In this document: piece after piece, positions 1 to 9,286 of the stretch
Layout of the letters: the number at the start of each line of letters is the position of its first letter
How positions within the stretch are numbered: the stretch's first letter is position 1
NCBI GenBank assembly: GCA_022707965.1
Contig: JAKIZO010000010.1
Location: forward strand, 1-57,360
Length of the DNA stretch: 57,360 nucleotides
Reading direction: 5' to 3'
From: Bacteroidota bacterium
GTDB lineage: Bacteria > Bacteroidota > Ignavibacteria > Kapaibacteriales > UBA2268
The notes under the pieces: generated by a model
What the model saw: only the letters and a program-made list of their open reading frames with translations
What the model was told of the DNA's origin: nothing
Databases searched by the model: none
Translations under genes and position numbers: made by a program

Positions 1-416
1 CTCATTAGTGTATTTGTTCCTTCGTCCCCGACTTCGTCTGAAAGGTCTAAAATATAACGTTGTTTTATAAGCAATACTCTGAAACTATCAAGAATAGAGG
101 CAACGGTTTCTTTTGCCGAAGATAAATTTTTGGCTTCTTTTATTTCTGATTTAGCCAAATAATCGCTAAATGAGTGTAGAGGTGTGCTTCCAATTGTTAA
201 AATGCGTTCAGCGATTTCGTCGATTTTCAAAATCAAGTTATCGTATAATTCCTCGAATTTCAAATGCAATTCGAAAAACTTTTCGCCACGAATGTTCCAA
301 TGAAATCCACGAACATTCATATAAAAAACGTGGTAATTAGCTAATAAATCATTTAATTTTTCTGCTAATTCTGCTGATTTTTGAGCGTCGAGCCCAATTA
401 GATTAAGGTTACTCAT
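1..416 (-). CDS. dps: Dps/ferritin-like DNA-protection protein (partial, C-terminus outside window)
   Basis: Mini-ferritin that oxidises and stores iron using hydrogen peroxide and protects DNA in the cytoplasm. Translating the minus strand from the ATG at 416 gives an open frame of 138 codons that leaves the window without a stop, so the C-terminus is missing. The ferroxidase ligands fall at H39, H51, D66 and E70, with exactly the spacing of E. coli Dps (H51, H63, D78, E82), in the motif FHWNIRG...FFELH...DEIAER. It starts 10 bp after the perR-like stop and is almost certainly co-transcribed with it, which makes a peroxide-controlled iron-detoxification operon. No promoter is visible in the short gap. 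Family identity is clear; the absence of the C-terminal part is a window-edge effect, not a truncation. Confidence 0.93.
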   Translation of the reverse strand, partial: MSNLNLIGLDAQKSAELAEKLNDLLANYHVFYMNVRGFHWNIRGEKFFELHLKFEELYDNLILKIDEIAERILTIGSTPLHSFSDYLAKSEIKEAKNLSSAKETVASILDSFRVLLIKQRYILDLSDEVGDEGTNTLM

Positions 417-426
417 TTTTTGTTTC

Positions 427-837
427 CTATTCTTTTGTTGAACAAATAATTTGAAGTCGAACTTCTTTTATTTCATAATCAAAAATCTTCTTCTTTGAAA
501 AATAGCTAAGAAGCAGTTCTGCAAGCCCATCATCGTAATAATCTGCAATAATTTCTCCTTTTTCGGAATAAATATGATGATGTGTTTCCACAAAAGCGTC
601 ATATCGAGCTGTTCCCGACTCGCTAAGAACTTTATTGACAAGATTGTGTTCGACAAATGTTTCAAGTGTGTTGTATATAGTGCTTAACGAAACACTTGGC
701 AACACTTTCGATACTTTGCGGAACACTTCCTCTGCAGTTGGATGTTCTCTGCTATTGAACAAAGCCTCGTAAACATACAATCTTTGGGCTGTTGCTTTCA
801 ATCCTTTGCTTGCCAATTTTTCTTTGAGATTATTCAT
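427..837 (-). CDS. perR: PerR-like Fur-family peroxide-responsive repressor lacking the structural zinc site
   Basis: Fur-superfamily metalloregulator of 136 aa: winged helix (residues about 1-75, with the DNA-recognition segment SLSTIYNTL) and a C-terminal dimerisation domain. The regulatory metal ligands align one-to-one with B. subtilis PerR at a shift of five: H32, D80, H86, H88 and D99 (PerR H37, D85, H91, H93, D104). Asp rather than Glu at the last site is typical of peroxide-sensing PerR rather than iron-sensing Fur. None of the four structural Zn cysteines is present: the positions hold S91, G94, I131 and T134, and the only Cys is C132. It directly precedes dps, a classical PerR target, and has palindromic AT-rich boxes immediately upstream, which suggests autoregulation. 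Peroxide sensing is inferred from ligand identity and context. Confidence 0.88.
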   Translation of the reverse strand: MNNLKEKLASKGLKATAQRLYVYEALFNSREHPTAEEVFRKVSKVLPSVSLSTIYNTLETFVEHNLVNKVLSESGTARYDAFVETHHHIYSEKGEIIADYYDDGLAELLLSYFSKKKIFDYEIKEVRLQIICSTKE

Positions 838-841
838 TAAT

Positions 842-924
842 TTATAATTATTCTTATTTACAAATAATTTCTATTTTATAGTCGAACGTAAATAATAATT
901 ATTGTAAAAAAAATAATTATTTTT
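842..924. promoter_or_regulatory. Candidate PerR-box cluster upstream of perR-dps
   Basis: The 9-mer ATAATTATT occurs three times (844-852, 895-903, 913-921). Windows 842-856 and 893-907 each match 12 of 14 fixed positions of the B. subtilis Per box TTATAATNATTATAA, and 909-924 is a perfect 16-bp palindrome. The nearest copy ends 5 bp upstream of the perR start codon, where bound repressor would block initiation. The region is very AT-rich and the same core is also seen at 37151-37160, so chance matches are possible. Confidence 0.45.
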
Positions 925-1073
925 GAAATTTTTGAAATTTGTTAAGAAACAGGTAGTTACTTCATCAAAATTTGTTGAATTAGTATATTAGTATTAGTAA
1001 TAATCGAATAATATGAGCCTGAAATTGATGGAATTGAAATTAAGGGCTTTGCCAAAAAAACGTTTAAATAAGA

Positions 1074-2081
1074 TTATAAATTCATCTCTTGTCGATAATA
1101 TTTTTCATATAGGCTAACTTCGTTGGGGCTTCCGATAATCAAGGGTGTTGTTTGGTGAATTGAGGTAGGATGCACTTCCAGAATTCTTTGATTGCCATCT
1201 GTTGCTTTGCCGCCGGCTTGCTCGACAATCATAGCAAGTGCATTCGCTTCATATACAAGTCTGAATTTTCCCGTAGGATGAGACGCGTCTTCGGGATAGA
1301 GATAAATTCCGCCATATAGTAAAGTTCGATGAATATCTGCCACTCCACTTGCAATATAGCGCAGCATATAGGAACTATTATTCCCATCTGCACCTTTTAA
1401 ATAATCTACAAATTGACGCACCTGTGGCTTCCATTTGTAGTAATTCCCTTCATTGCAACTATAAATATAGCCCGATGGTGGAATTTTCAAATTCTTTTGT
1501 GTGAGGAAGAATTCACCCAAAGTTGGGTCGTAAGTGAAAACGTTAACACCATTTCCCGTTGTATACACCAAAAGAGTAGATGAACCATAGAGAGCATACC
1601 CCGCAGCGACTTGTTTTGCTCCGCACTGCAAAACATCATTAATATTTACAGGAATATTGTCTTGCAGTCTGCGATAAATTGAGAAAATACTTCCAATCGT
1701 AATGTTAACATCGATATTTGCCGAGCCGTCAAGAGGGTCGTAAACTAAAATATATTTTGCATTTGCGTTGTTCGGTGCATAAACTAAATCTTTTTCTTCT
1801 TCACTTGCTATGCAACAAACATTTCCATTTTGCAGAACTAAATTTTTAATTATTTCATTTGCAAATTTATCCAGTTTTCTTACTTTATCGCCGTTAGGGT
1901 TTTCTTCTCCCGTTAGCCCAAACATTTCATTAAGACCGGCACGCCTGACTTCTCGTGAAATAATCCTAATAGCAAGAGCAATATCGTGAAGCAAAGCTGA
2001 AAATTCTCCCGTGGAATAGGGATGCAAAGACTTTTCGTTAGCTATGTGGTGGTCGATTGTAATTAATTTGTTTGTTCTCAT
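1074..2081 (-). CDS. fbp: Class I fructose-1,6-bisphosphatase
   Basis: Cytoplasmic gluconeogenic enzyme that hydrolyses fructose 1,6-bisphosphate to fructose 6-phosphate and phosphate, using Mg2+. At 335 aa it has the usual class I length. The metal-binding signature DPLDGSANID is present, preceded by the acidic ASEEEKD segment, and the substrate-side motif YEANALAMIVEQAGG lies near the C-terminus. The start at 2081 is an ATG 13 bp after the flhA stop, so the two genes probably share a transcript even though their functions are unrelated. No terminator is obvious downstream. Family assignment is secure. Confidence 0.95.
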   Translation of the reverse strand: MRTNKLITIDHHIANEKSLHPYSTGEFSALLHDIALAIRIISREVRRAGLNEMFGLTGEENPNGDKVRKLDKFANEIIKNLVLQNGNVCCIASEEEKDLVYAPNNANAKYILVYDPLDGSANIDVNITIGSIFSIYRRLQDNIPVNINDVLQCGAKQVAAGYALYGSSTLLVYTTGNGVNVFTYDPTLGEFFLTQKNLKIPPSGYIYSCNEGNYYKWKPQVRQFVDYLKGADGNNSSYMLRYIASGVADIHRTLLYGGIYLYPEDASHPTGKFRLVYEANALAMIVEQAGGKATDGNQRILEVHPTSIHQTTPLIIGSPNEVSLYEKYYRQEMNL

Positions 2082-2094
2082 ACCCTATTTTTTC

Positions 2095-4218
2095 TTAAAC
2101 ACGCACTTGCCCGTGAATTTCTATGTCAGTGTCCGCAGGAAGTTCCGTGAAACTGACAACGCTAACAAGTGGATAAGTATTATGTATCATTCTATAGAGA
2201 TAGGGACGAATTTGAGCCGAACAAATTATAAGTGGCAAATATCCCGCAAGCGAAATTTCCTCGATTGCTTCATTCAGACTATTCTTCATCGCCTCGATAA
2301 AATCTGGTGGTAAGCCCATTGATGGTGCGATTGCATTTGTCCCGTGCATTTGCAATGCATTTGTAATTTTTTCTTCAATTTGCGGGTCTAAAGCAATGGC
2401 GTGTATCACTCCGAACCTATCTTGATATAGTTTTTTTATGGTTTCGGATAAATTATGGCGAACGTATTCAGTTAATACATCTGTATTTTTTGTTACTTTC
2501 GAATATTCAAGGATTGATTCCAATATTATCGGCAAATCTCTTATTGGAATACCCTCAGAAAGTAGATTTTGCAGCACTTTCTGGACAAGCACAAGCGGCA
2601 ATTGTTCCTGCTGTATTTCTTCTAAGAGTGCGGGATAATCGTCTTTCAAATTGTCGATTAATCGCTTCACCTCTTGACGAGTAAGAAGTTTATCGGCATT
2701 TCGCCGCAACAATTCTGTTAAATGCGTTGTAAGAACAGTAGCTGCCTCGACAACTGTATAGCCCATCACCTCAGCATTTTCCCGCAAGTTTTGATTTATC
2801 CACACAGCAGGCAGTCCAAAAACAGGCTCTGTAACATTTATGCCATCAAGAGTGCCTTCGGCATTTCCGGGATTCATTGCAAGCAACATATTGGGATAGA
2901 GCTTGTTTCTTGCAATTTCATTATTACGAATTTTGACAACGTATTCTTCTGGTTCGAGTTGCAAATTATCTCTTACTCTCACTGGTGGCAAGATAATACC
3001 AAGTTCCTGAGCCAGCTGGCGCCGAACGTTTGTAATTCGTTTGAATACATCGCCTCCCTGCGTTTCGTCAACTAATTGTATCAAAGCATAACCTAATTCG
3101 ATTTCTATGGGATCGATTTTAAGCAATTCTTCTACTGGTTGCTCGGGTGGCAAGCTCACTTCCTCTGCTTTTTCAATTTCCTCTTTAAGTTTTCTTTCAG
3201 CCTCTTGTTTTGTTTGCTTATAGCGGTAGTATGCAAAAGCACCAGTAATTATTGAAAGAATGAAAAATGGAATAAACGGGAAGCCTGGAATTGTTCCCAT
3301 AACAAGCAAAACTAATGAAGTAATCGCAAGAGGTTTAGGGCGACTGCCTATCTGGAATGAAAGTTCTGTATCAAGATAATCTGAACCGCTCGAACGTGTT
3401 ACGACCAAACCACCCGAAACAGAAATCAAAAGCGATGGAATTTGTGCCACCAGCCCATCGCCAATGGTCAATATTGTATAGGTTGATGCAGCGGTAGCAA
3501 AATCCATATCAAACTGCAACATCCCAACAGCCAGCCCGCCAAGGATATTGACACCTGTAATAACAAGTCCTGCAATTGCATCTCCCTTAATAAACTTAGC
3601 TGCACCGTCCATTGCACCAAAGAAGTCAGCCTCGCGTGTTAGGTCTTCACGTCTCTTTTTGGCAGTTGCTTCATCTATATATCCTGCGTTTAAATCAGCA
3701 TCAATACTCATCTGCTTGCCAGGCAATGCATCTAATGTAAAACGAGCACTTACTTCTGCTATACGAGTAGAACCCTTGATTACTACAATAAAATTAATGA
3801 CAAGTAAGATTAAAAATATAATCACACCGACTACATAATTTCCCTTGATAACAAACGAGCCAAATGCCTGGATGATATCTCCTGCAGAAGCCTCTCCTAA
3901 TATCAGACGCGTAGTAGCAACGTTTAGTCCTAATCGAAACAAAGTAGTCATAAGCAACACTGCGGGAAACGATGAAAATTCGAGCGGTGTTCTTATGTAA
4001 ATCGCAATCATCAAGATTAATACAGACAAAGTAATATTTGTCGCTAAAAATATATCTAATAGTTTTGGGGGTAACGGTATTATCAACAAACCTAATATGA
4101 GCAATACTCCCATCGCTAACAACAAATCTCGGTTCCTGCTCAATTGAGGAAGCAGATTATTGCGGATTTTGCTCATCGCAGGCGAATTTAATACATCAAT
4201 TTGTGTATTTTTAGCCAT
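2095..4218 (-). CDS. flhA: Flagellar type III export gate protein FlhA
   Basis: Inner-membrane component of the flagellar export gate; its cytoplasmic domain docks chaperone-substrate complexes. The 707-aa protein has an N-terminal membrane domain with about eight helices (residues about 25-330), the FHIPEP-family signature region FRLGLNVATTRLIL, the conserved cytoplasmic loop around DALPGKQMSIDADLNAG, and a C-terminal cytoplasmic domain from about residue 350. The minus strand has AGGAAATGG at the start codon, a good Shine-Dalgarno sequence. No other flagellar gene lies in this window; the downstream partner is fbp. Because there are no virulence-type T3SS neighbours, the flagellar paralogue is the better call. 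Confidence 0.93.
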   Translation of the reverse strand: MAKNTQIDVLNSPAMSKIRNNLLPQLSRNRDLLLAMGVLLILGLLIIPLPPKLLDIFLATNITLSVLILMIAIYIRTPLEFSSFPAVLLMTTLFRLGLNVATTRLILGEASAGDIIQAFGSFVIKGNYVVGVIIFLILLVINFIVVIKGSTRIAEVSARFTLDALPGKQMSIDADLNAGYIDEATAKKRREDLTREADFFGAMDGAAKFIKGDAIAGLVITGVNILGGLAVGMLQFDMDFATAASTYTILTIGDGLVAQIPSLLISVSGGLVVTRSSGSDYLDTELSFQIGSRPKPLAITSLVLLVMGTIPGFPFIPFFILSIITGAFAYYRYKQTKQEAERKLKEEIEKAEEVSLPPEQPVEELLKIDPIEIELGYALIQLVDETQGGDVFKRITNVRRQLAQELGIILPPVRVRDNLQLEPEEYVVKIRNNEIARNKLYPNMLLAMNPGNAEGTLDGINVTEPVFGLPAVWINQNLRENAEVMGYTVVEAATVLTTHLTELLRRNADKLLTRQEVKRLIDNLKDDYPALLEEIQQEQLPLVLVQKVLQNLLSEGIPIRDLPIILESILEYSKVTKNTDVLTEYVRHNLSETIKKLYQDRFGVIHAIALDPQIEEKITNALQMHGTNAIAPSMGLPPDFIEAMKNSLNEAIEEISLAGYLPLIICSAQIRPYLYRMIHNTYPLVSVVSFTELPADTDIEIHGQVRV

Positions 4219-4365
4219 TTCCTTTCTTCATCATTCAAAAAACATAGTATTTATGCTATTTCTTTTGTATTATTCTGATTATTGTCAATTTCCTTGCCAT
4301 TTACTGAACAATAGTTTTTAATCAATCGATTTTTTTTATTTTACATTATTAAGTAATTTGTTTAT

Positions 4366-5979
4366 ATGAGAGTATGCTTATACATAATAACCGTGCTATT
4401 TGCTTCCTGCTTGATAGCAGAGATAAACAAAAGTCAGATTATTAGCCACGTGAACTTTCTTGCGAGCGATTTTTTGGCAGGACGACTAACGGGTTCGTTC
4501 GGTAGTGAAATTGCCGCTAAATATTTAGCCTCAGAATTGCATAAATACGGTGTGAAACCGCTTGGCAAAGACGGAACTTTCTATCAATATATCCCTATGC
4601 ATTCCACAAAACTTCTACCTGAGACAAAACTTACTATATATTCTGAGAACAATTTCCGGGAATATATATTAAACCAAGATTATTTAGTTTATAAAATTTC
4701 GCATCAAATTTTTCTTGCACGGCGAACAGAGATGGTATTTGCCGGTTTTGGTATAGTCGCTCCCGAATTCGATTATAACGATTATTTGAATATTGATGTT
4801 CGCGGCAAGGTTGTTGTAGTTTTAGATGGTGAACCGCTTTCATCTTCCCCTGATTTCTTTGCGGGTGAGCGACCGACTACTTATTCAAGTTTCGAAACCA
4901 AACGAATTATTGCTCTTTCTCGTGGTGCTGCTGCACTGATAATAATCTCTTCGAAAAGCCTTTCAAATCCAGATGATTGGGAAAACAAGAAATTTAATTA
5001 TCAATTCGACGATTTCTCGCTTGCGTATAATTTGAATAATAATTTGTGCATTATCCTTAATCCTAATGACTCTGATTTTATCTTTGCACAATCTGGTTAC
5101 TCACTAAATCAGATTATGGAACTTGCAAAAAACAACAAATTATCAAGTTTTCCGCTAAATACTTTCTTTGAGTTCAAACCTCAAATAGAACGCCACGATT
5201 TTCTTGCCGTAAATGTTATCGGAATTATTCAAGGTTCAGATGAAAAATTACGCGATAGTTACATATTAGTTTCTGCACATTACGACCATCTTGGTATAGG
5301 CATTCCATTCGGAAGCGATAGTATTTACAACGGACTTACCGACAATGCTCTTGGTTGTGCTGTAACACTCGAAATTGCCCGAAGAATAATGGAAACAAAA
5401 AGCAAACCCAAACGTTCTATTATATTCCTTTTCACAACGGCAGAAGAGCAGGGATTGCTTGGTTCCACCTACTATTGCGATTATCCTGCCCGACCGCTTC
5501 ACAAGACAGTTCTCAATATAAATATTGACGGGATTGCTTTTCTGGATAGATTTAAATCAGTTGTTGCTATCGGGGCGGAATTTTTGGATAATATTGATGT
5601 TCTCGATAAGGTATTGGAACAAAATAATCTTTATTTATCGGAATTGCCAGCGTTTGCGTTAGACAATTCATTCGTGTATTCTGATAATTACTCATTTGCG
5701 AGAAACGGAGTGCCTGCTTTGCTTATTATGGATGGGCTCGATTTAGAGAATCTCTCGCAGGAAGAAGCTTTGGAGAAGTTCTATTATTACGCAAACAATA
5801 TATATCACACTCCAAACGACGACTTTAAATTTCAAGTAAATTATGAAGCTGTTTTGCAGCACGCTAATTTGCTTTTTGATATTGTAACTGCTTTTGCCAA
5901 TAGCCCATTGCAACCAATTTGGAAACAAACATCTCCTTTTTATGATGCCTGGTTGCGAATTAACGCTCAAAAAAAATAA
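4366..5979 (+). CDS. Exported M28-family zinc aminopeptidase with PA-like domain
   Basis: Predicted extracytoplasmic di-zinc peptidase of 537 aa. An N-terminal hydrophobic segment (residues 3-18) ends near ASC-LIA, so either a signal peptidase I site or a weak lipobox at Cys15 is possible. Residues about 100-260 look like a protease-associated insert (FAGFGIVAPEFDYNDY, RGKVVVVLDGEP). The M28 catalytic set is complete: H305 (AHYDHLG), D326 (DNALG), E360/E361 (AEEQGLLGS), D388 (NIDG) and H481 (YHTPND). It stands alone between the divergent flhA operon and the sensor-kinase gene. A nutritional peptidase role is inferred; the substrate is unknown. Confidence 0.9.
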   Translation: MRVCLYIITVLFASCLIAEINKSQIISHVNFLASDFLAGRLTGSFGSEIAAKYLASELHKYGVKPLGKDGTFYQYIPMHSTKLLPETKLTIYSENNFREYILNQDYLVYKISHQIFLARRTEMVFAGFGIVAPEFDYNDYLNIDVRGKVVVVLDGEPLSSSPDFFAGERPTTYSSFETKRIIALSRGAAALIIISSKSLSNPDDWENKKFNYQFDDFSLAYNLNNNLCIILNPNDSDFIFAQSGYSLNQIMELAKNNKLSSFPLNTFFEFKPQIERHDFLAVNVIGIIQGSDEKLRDSYILVSAHYDHLGIGIPFGSDSIYNGLTDNALGCAVTLEIARRIMETKSKPKRSIIFLFTTAEEQGLLGSTYYCDYPARPLHKTVLNINIDGIAFLDRFKSVVAIGAEFLDNIDVLDKVLEQNNLYLSELPAFALDNSFVYSDNYSFARNGVPALLIMDGLDLENLSQEEALEKFYYYANNIYHTPNDDFKFQVNYEAVLQHANLLFDIVTAFANSPLQPIWKQTSPFYDAWLRINAQKK

Positions 5980-5993
5980 TTTTTTGATTTAAT

Positions 5994-6001
5994 TAGTTTT
6001 G
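5994..6001 (+). promoter_or_regulatory. Candidate Bacteroidetes-type -7 element for the sensor-kinase gene
   Basis: TAGTTTTG matches TAnnTTTG and lies 44 bp upstream of the ATG at 6046. No matching -33 TTG at 17-23 bp was found, so this is weak on its own. Confidence 0.3.
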
Positions 6002-6045
6002 TTTCTTATATTTAGTTCTCTAATGTGTGTCATTGTATTTGTAAA

Positions 6046-9000
6046 ATGAATAAAAATTCTATCTCAATTAATATTTTTGAGCAGTTTTTTCAACACTCAC
6101 AAGAAGCACTTTTGATTATTGACAAAGAGTGTAATATTATTTATTGCAATAATTTCGCTGAAAATCTATTTGAAATACCTGTCGATACTATTAAAAGATT
6201 AAAAATCCAAGAATTGTTTGTGAAATTTGTTAATCAAAATAACAAAGATTATTTAAATGAAAAATTCGTTGAAAACCTTTACCAAAACTTATTTAACATT
6301 ACTCACGTAAACGAACAACCTGCAACATCGGAATATACTTTATTCTTTGGTGATAGCAGGACAAAAAATATTTACGTCATTTATTATCCAATTATTGAGA
6401 ATGAAAACCAATACATTGGCGTTATCATCAAAGAAGACAAGAGCAATAAACTTCTTCGATTAAACCTCGAATATAGAAAAAATTTCGAAAAACTTCTCAG
6501 CGAAATAGCCCAGGATTTCACAAGTTTAGAAACTTATGAACTTGAAGACAAAACACTTAATGCCCTCAAAAAATTTTGTTACTTTGCTAATGCTGATGGG
6601 ATTGTTCTTTACACCGTTAGCAATGGAATTGTATCCCCCGAATATGCATTTTTCGCTAACACATTGCAAATAAACGTCAATAAATTCAAAGAAAAAATTG
6701 ACAATATTCATCAATGGATTTATTCATTTTTCAAAAATAGTAACTTTATTACAGGTAATTTTTTAGTTAATTATGAAAATACTTCCCCAGAAGTGCGGAA
6801 GTATATGAAATTGCTTGGATTATCGAATATTTTCATCGTGCCCGTTATTTATGACAATGAGTTGTATGGTGGTATTGCAATTTTTAATGCAATGCTTGAC
6901 AGCTCGTGGCGAAACGAGGATTCTGCTTTGCTGAGAACTTTTTCAAACATTTTAGTTTCTGCAATTGATAGAGTTAACAAAGAAATTCAGCTTCAAAATG
7001 AAGTTAAGGTAAATATTAATGTAGCTTCGATTTCAAATTATGTTATCAACGAAACTGAACTTCACAAGATTTGTCAACTTGTGCTTTACTCTTTTAGCAA
7101 CTTATTCGCTAATCATTTCAGTTTCCTTACTTTATTCAATCTCGAGGAACAAGTTAGTGTTGTCTTTCACTCATATTTGGAACTCGACCAGAATGCAATT
7201 TCATTAATAGATATTACAATTAGAAAAAAGTTTGCAAATGATAGTTATATTTATGATAATTTCAACACCCCCGTTCAAATTCAATTAAACGACAATGTAT
7301 TAGCAATAGAGAATTACCTTTATGCTCCAGTTGAAATCGAAGGTGTTAATTTTGGTTATCTTTTCCTTGCAAACAAAGATTCTAAATTCCATCAAAAAGA
7401 CATTAAAATTCTTACAAGAATTCTAAATGTCCTGTCTCTTGCTTTGAATCGGCATATTATTCGAACCAAATTAATAGAAAGTGAGAAAAAGTATTATTCT
7501 CTGCTTGAAAATGCTAATGACCCAATGTTTATTATGAAGGATCATAAATTCCTCTATGTCAACCCTAAATTTTGTGAGTTTTCTGGATATACAAAGGACG
7601 AAATTTTATCCCCAGCATTCGATTATTTTGAATTAATTGAGGAAAGTTCTCGACCAATTATTCGAAAACGTGCTCTTGATTTGCAAGAAGGTAAAAGTCT
7701 GCCTACAAGCTTTGAACTTTCAGTCCGCAGAAAAGATGGAGAAATAAGAAATGTATTGTTGAGCGAAATTTCTATTAACGAACCTTGCGATCTTCACTAT
7801 TTTATAGGAATTGTTGATGATTTAACTACCACGAAACGCCTTCATAAAATTATTTCAAGAAAGGATGAAATTTTAGAAACTATCAGTCAAGCAGCCGAAC
7901 AATTTCTTATTGAACCAAATTGGCGTGCAAAAATTAAAGTTAGCCTCGATAGACTTCTTTCAATTACTGATTCCTCTGTTGTATATCTATTTGAGAATAT
8001 TAGCGAAAACCAGGATACGTTTGATTTAAGATGTTTGAATTACTCTTCATTAATTGACATTACTAACGAACAATTATGCACAAGTCCTGAATTCAAATAT
8101 ATTCTGACAGAAAACCGTAATATTAAAAATAAACTAATATCAGGTGAAATTGTTGTCATTCATTATGATGAGCTTCCTTATAACGATTTGAATTTCCCCG
8201 CAAATTTTCATTTTACTTCTCTTACTTTTATTCCAATTACTCCTTACAATAAATTCTGGGGATTTTTCTTAATAAGAAACGTTGAAACTAAACAACAATG
8301 GATCCAGCAAGAAATTGATGCTCTCGAAGTTGCTGCACGTATTTTTTCCGCAGCAATTATCAACGAACAAAACGAAAAAGCTCTCAAATCAATGAATATC
8401 GAGCTCGAAGAACGCGTCCGACTGCGAACTGCCGAGCTTGAAGATGCTCTTGAAGAACTTCGCATTGCAAAAGATGAACTACAATCTGCATATCTAAAAG
8501 AAAAAGAATTTAGCGAGCTACGCGCTCGTTTCCTGAAAATGATATCGGAGGAATATCGTTCGCCACTTACCGTTATGCTTACATCGCTTTTCCTTATGGA
8601 ACTTGCAATTGTTAAAAACGACTTAAGCACTCTCTCCAAACACGTTGATAGAATTCGAATTGCTGCCCGTCAGATGACACATTTGCTCGATAATGTTCTT
8701 GTTACCGGTCATTTAAGCGAAGAAGAAGTTCTGAGCGAAGTCCATTTTTCACCATTTAACGTCGCTAAATTAATCGAAAATGTTGTCGATGAAATTAAAG
8801 CAATAGACCAATATCATCATAATTTTCAGATTTCTATTGACCTTCAAAATCCAATGATTGTTACAGAAGAAAACTTGTTCAAAACTATTATGATGAATTT
8901 AGTTACAAATGCTGTCCAATATTCGCCGATGAATACAGATGTTAATATTTCTGTTGGGCTTGTCGAAGATAATGTAATATTTGTTCAAGTTAAGGATCAG

Positions 9001-9210
9001 GGATTTGGTATTCCCGAAAATGATAAAAAGCACATTTTCGAGCAATTTTATCGCGGGGAAAACTCTGAATCAATACAAGGCACCGGGCTTGGGTTATACA
9101 TTGTCAAAAACGCTATCGAAAAATTAGGTGGAGAAATTAGTTTTCATTCCGAACTCGGAGTTGGGACATCATTCACTTTCTCTTTACCGGTTCATTTTAT
9201 TCACACTTAA
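6046..9210 (+). CDS. Multi-sensor histidine kinase-like protein with Glu at the phosphoacceptor position
   Basis: Large soluble sensor (1054 aa from the ATG; the frame also opens at a GTG at 6025). Order: PAS at about 10-130, GAF-like domains at about 150-300 and 330-470, PAS at about 480-600, GAF-like at about 620-770, a coiled coil (residues 775-825, rich in Glu and Arg), then HisKA and HATPase_c. No transmembrane helix is evident, so signals are probably cytoplasmic. The H-box reads ISEEYRSPL where ISHE(F/L)RTPL is expected, so Glu835 replaces the phosphorylated His. The N-box (NLVTNAVQYSP), G1 (DQGFGIP) and G2 (GTGLGLYIVKNA) are intact, so ATP binding should be retained. There is no receiver domain and no response regulator next door. 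It may act as a pseudokinase or allosteric partner, or phosphorylate unconventionally. Confidence 0.85.
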   Translation: MNKNSISINIFEQFFQHSQEALLIIDKECNIIYCNNFAENLFEIPVDTIKRLKIQELFVKFVNQNNKDYLNEKFVENLYQNLFNITHVNEQPATSEYTLFFGDSRTKNIYVIYYPIIENENQYIGVIIKEDKSNKLLRLNLEYRKNFEKLLSEIAQDFTSLETYELEDKTLNALKKFCYFANADGIVLYTVSNGIVSPEYAFFANTLQINVNKFKEKIDNIHQWIYSFFKNSNFITGNFLVNYENTSPEVRKYMKLLGLSNIFIVPVIYDNELYGGIAIFNAMLDSSWRNEDSALLRTFSNILVSAIDRVNKEIQLQNEVKVNINVASISNYVINETELHKICQLVLYSFSNLFANHFSFLTLFNLEEQVSVVFHSYLELDQNAISLIDITIRKKFANDSYIYDNFNTPVQIQLNDNVLAIENYLYAPVEIEGVNFGYLFLANKDSKFHQKDIKILTRILNVLSLALNRHIIRTKLIESEKKYYSLLENANDPMFIMKDHKFLYVNPKFCEFSGYTKDEILSPAFDYFELIEESSRPIIRKRALDLQEGKSLPTSFELSVRRKDGEIRNVLLSEISINEPCDLHYFIGIVDDLTTTKRLHKIISRKDEILETISQAAEQFLIEPNWRAKIKVSLDRLLSITDSSVVYLFENISENQDTFDLRCLNYSSLIDITNEQLCTSPEFKYILTENRNIKNKLISGEIVVIHYDELPYNDLNFPANFHFTSLTFIPITPYNKFWGFFLIRNVETKQQWIQQEIDALEVAARIFSAAIINEQNEKALKSMNIELEERVRLRTAELEDALEELRIAKDELQSAYLKEKEFSELRARFLKMISEEYRSPLTVMLTSLFLMELAIVKNDLSTLSKHVDRIRIAARQMTHLLDNVLVTGHLSEEEVLSEVHFSPFNVAKLIENVVDEIKAIDQYHHNFQISIDLQNPMIVTEENLFKTIMMNLVTNAVQYSPMNTDVNISVGLVEDNVIFVQVKDQGFGIPENDKKHIFEQFYRGENSESIQGTGLGLYIVKNAIEKLGGEISFHSELGVGTSFTFSLPVHFIHT

Positions 9211-9286
9211 AAAATAATTAACCAATCCAAAAAAATTACATTTTTTAAATTAATTTTATTATTTTAGATTTAATGATTTATTAAAA

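Noticed and set aside
5979-6000. Hairpin of A and T runs after the M28 gene as a terminator
   Set aside because: The stem consists almost only of A-T pairs and would be very weak.
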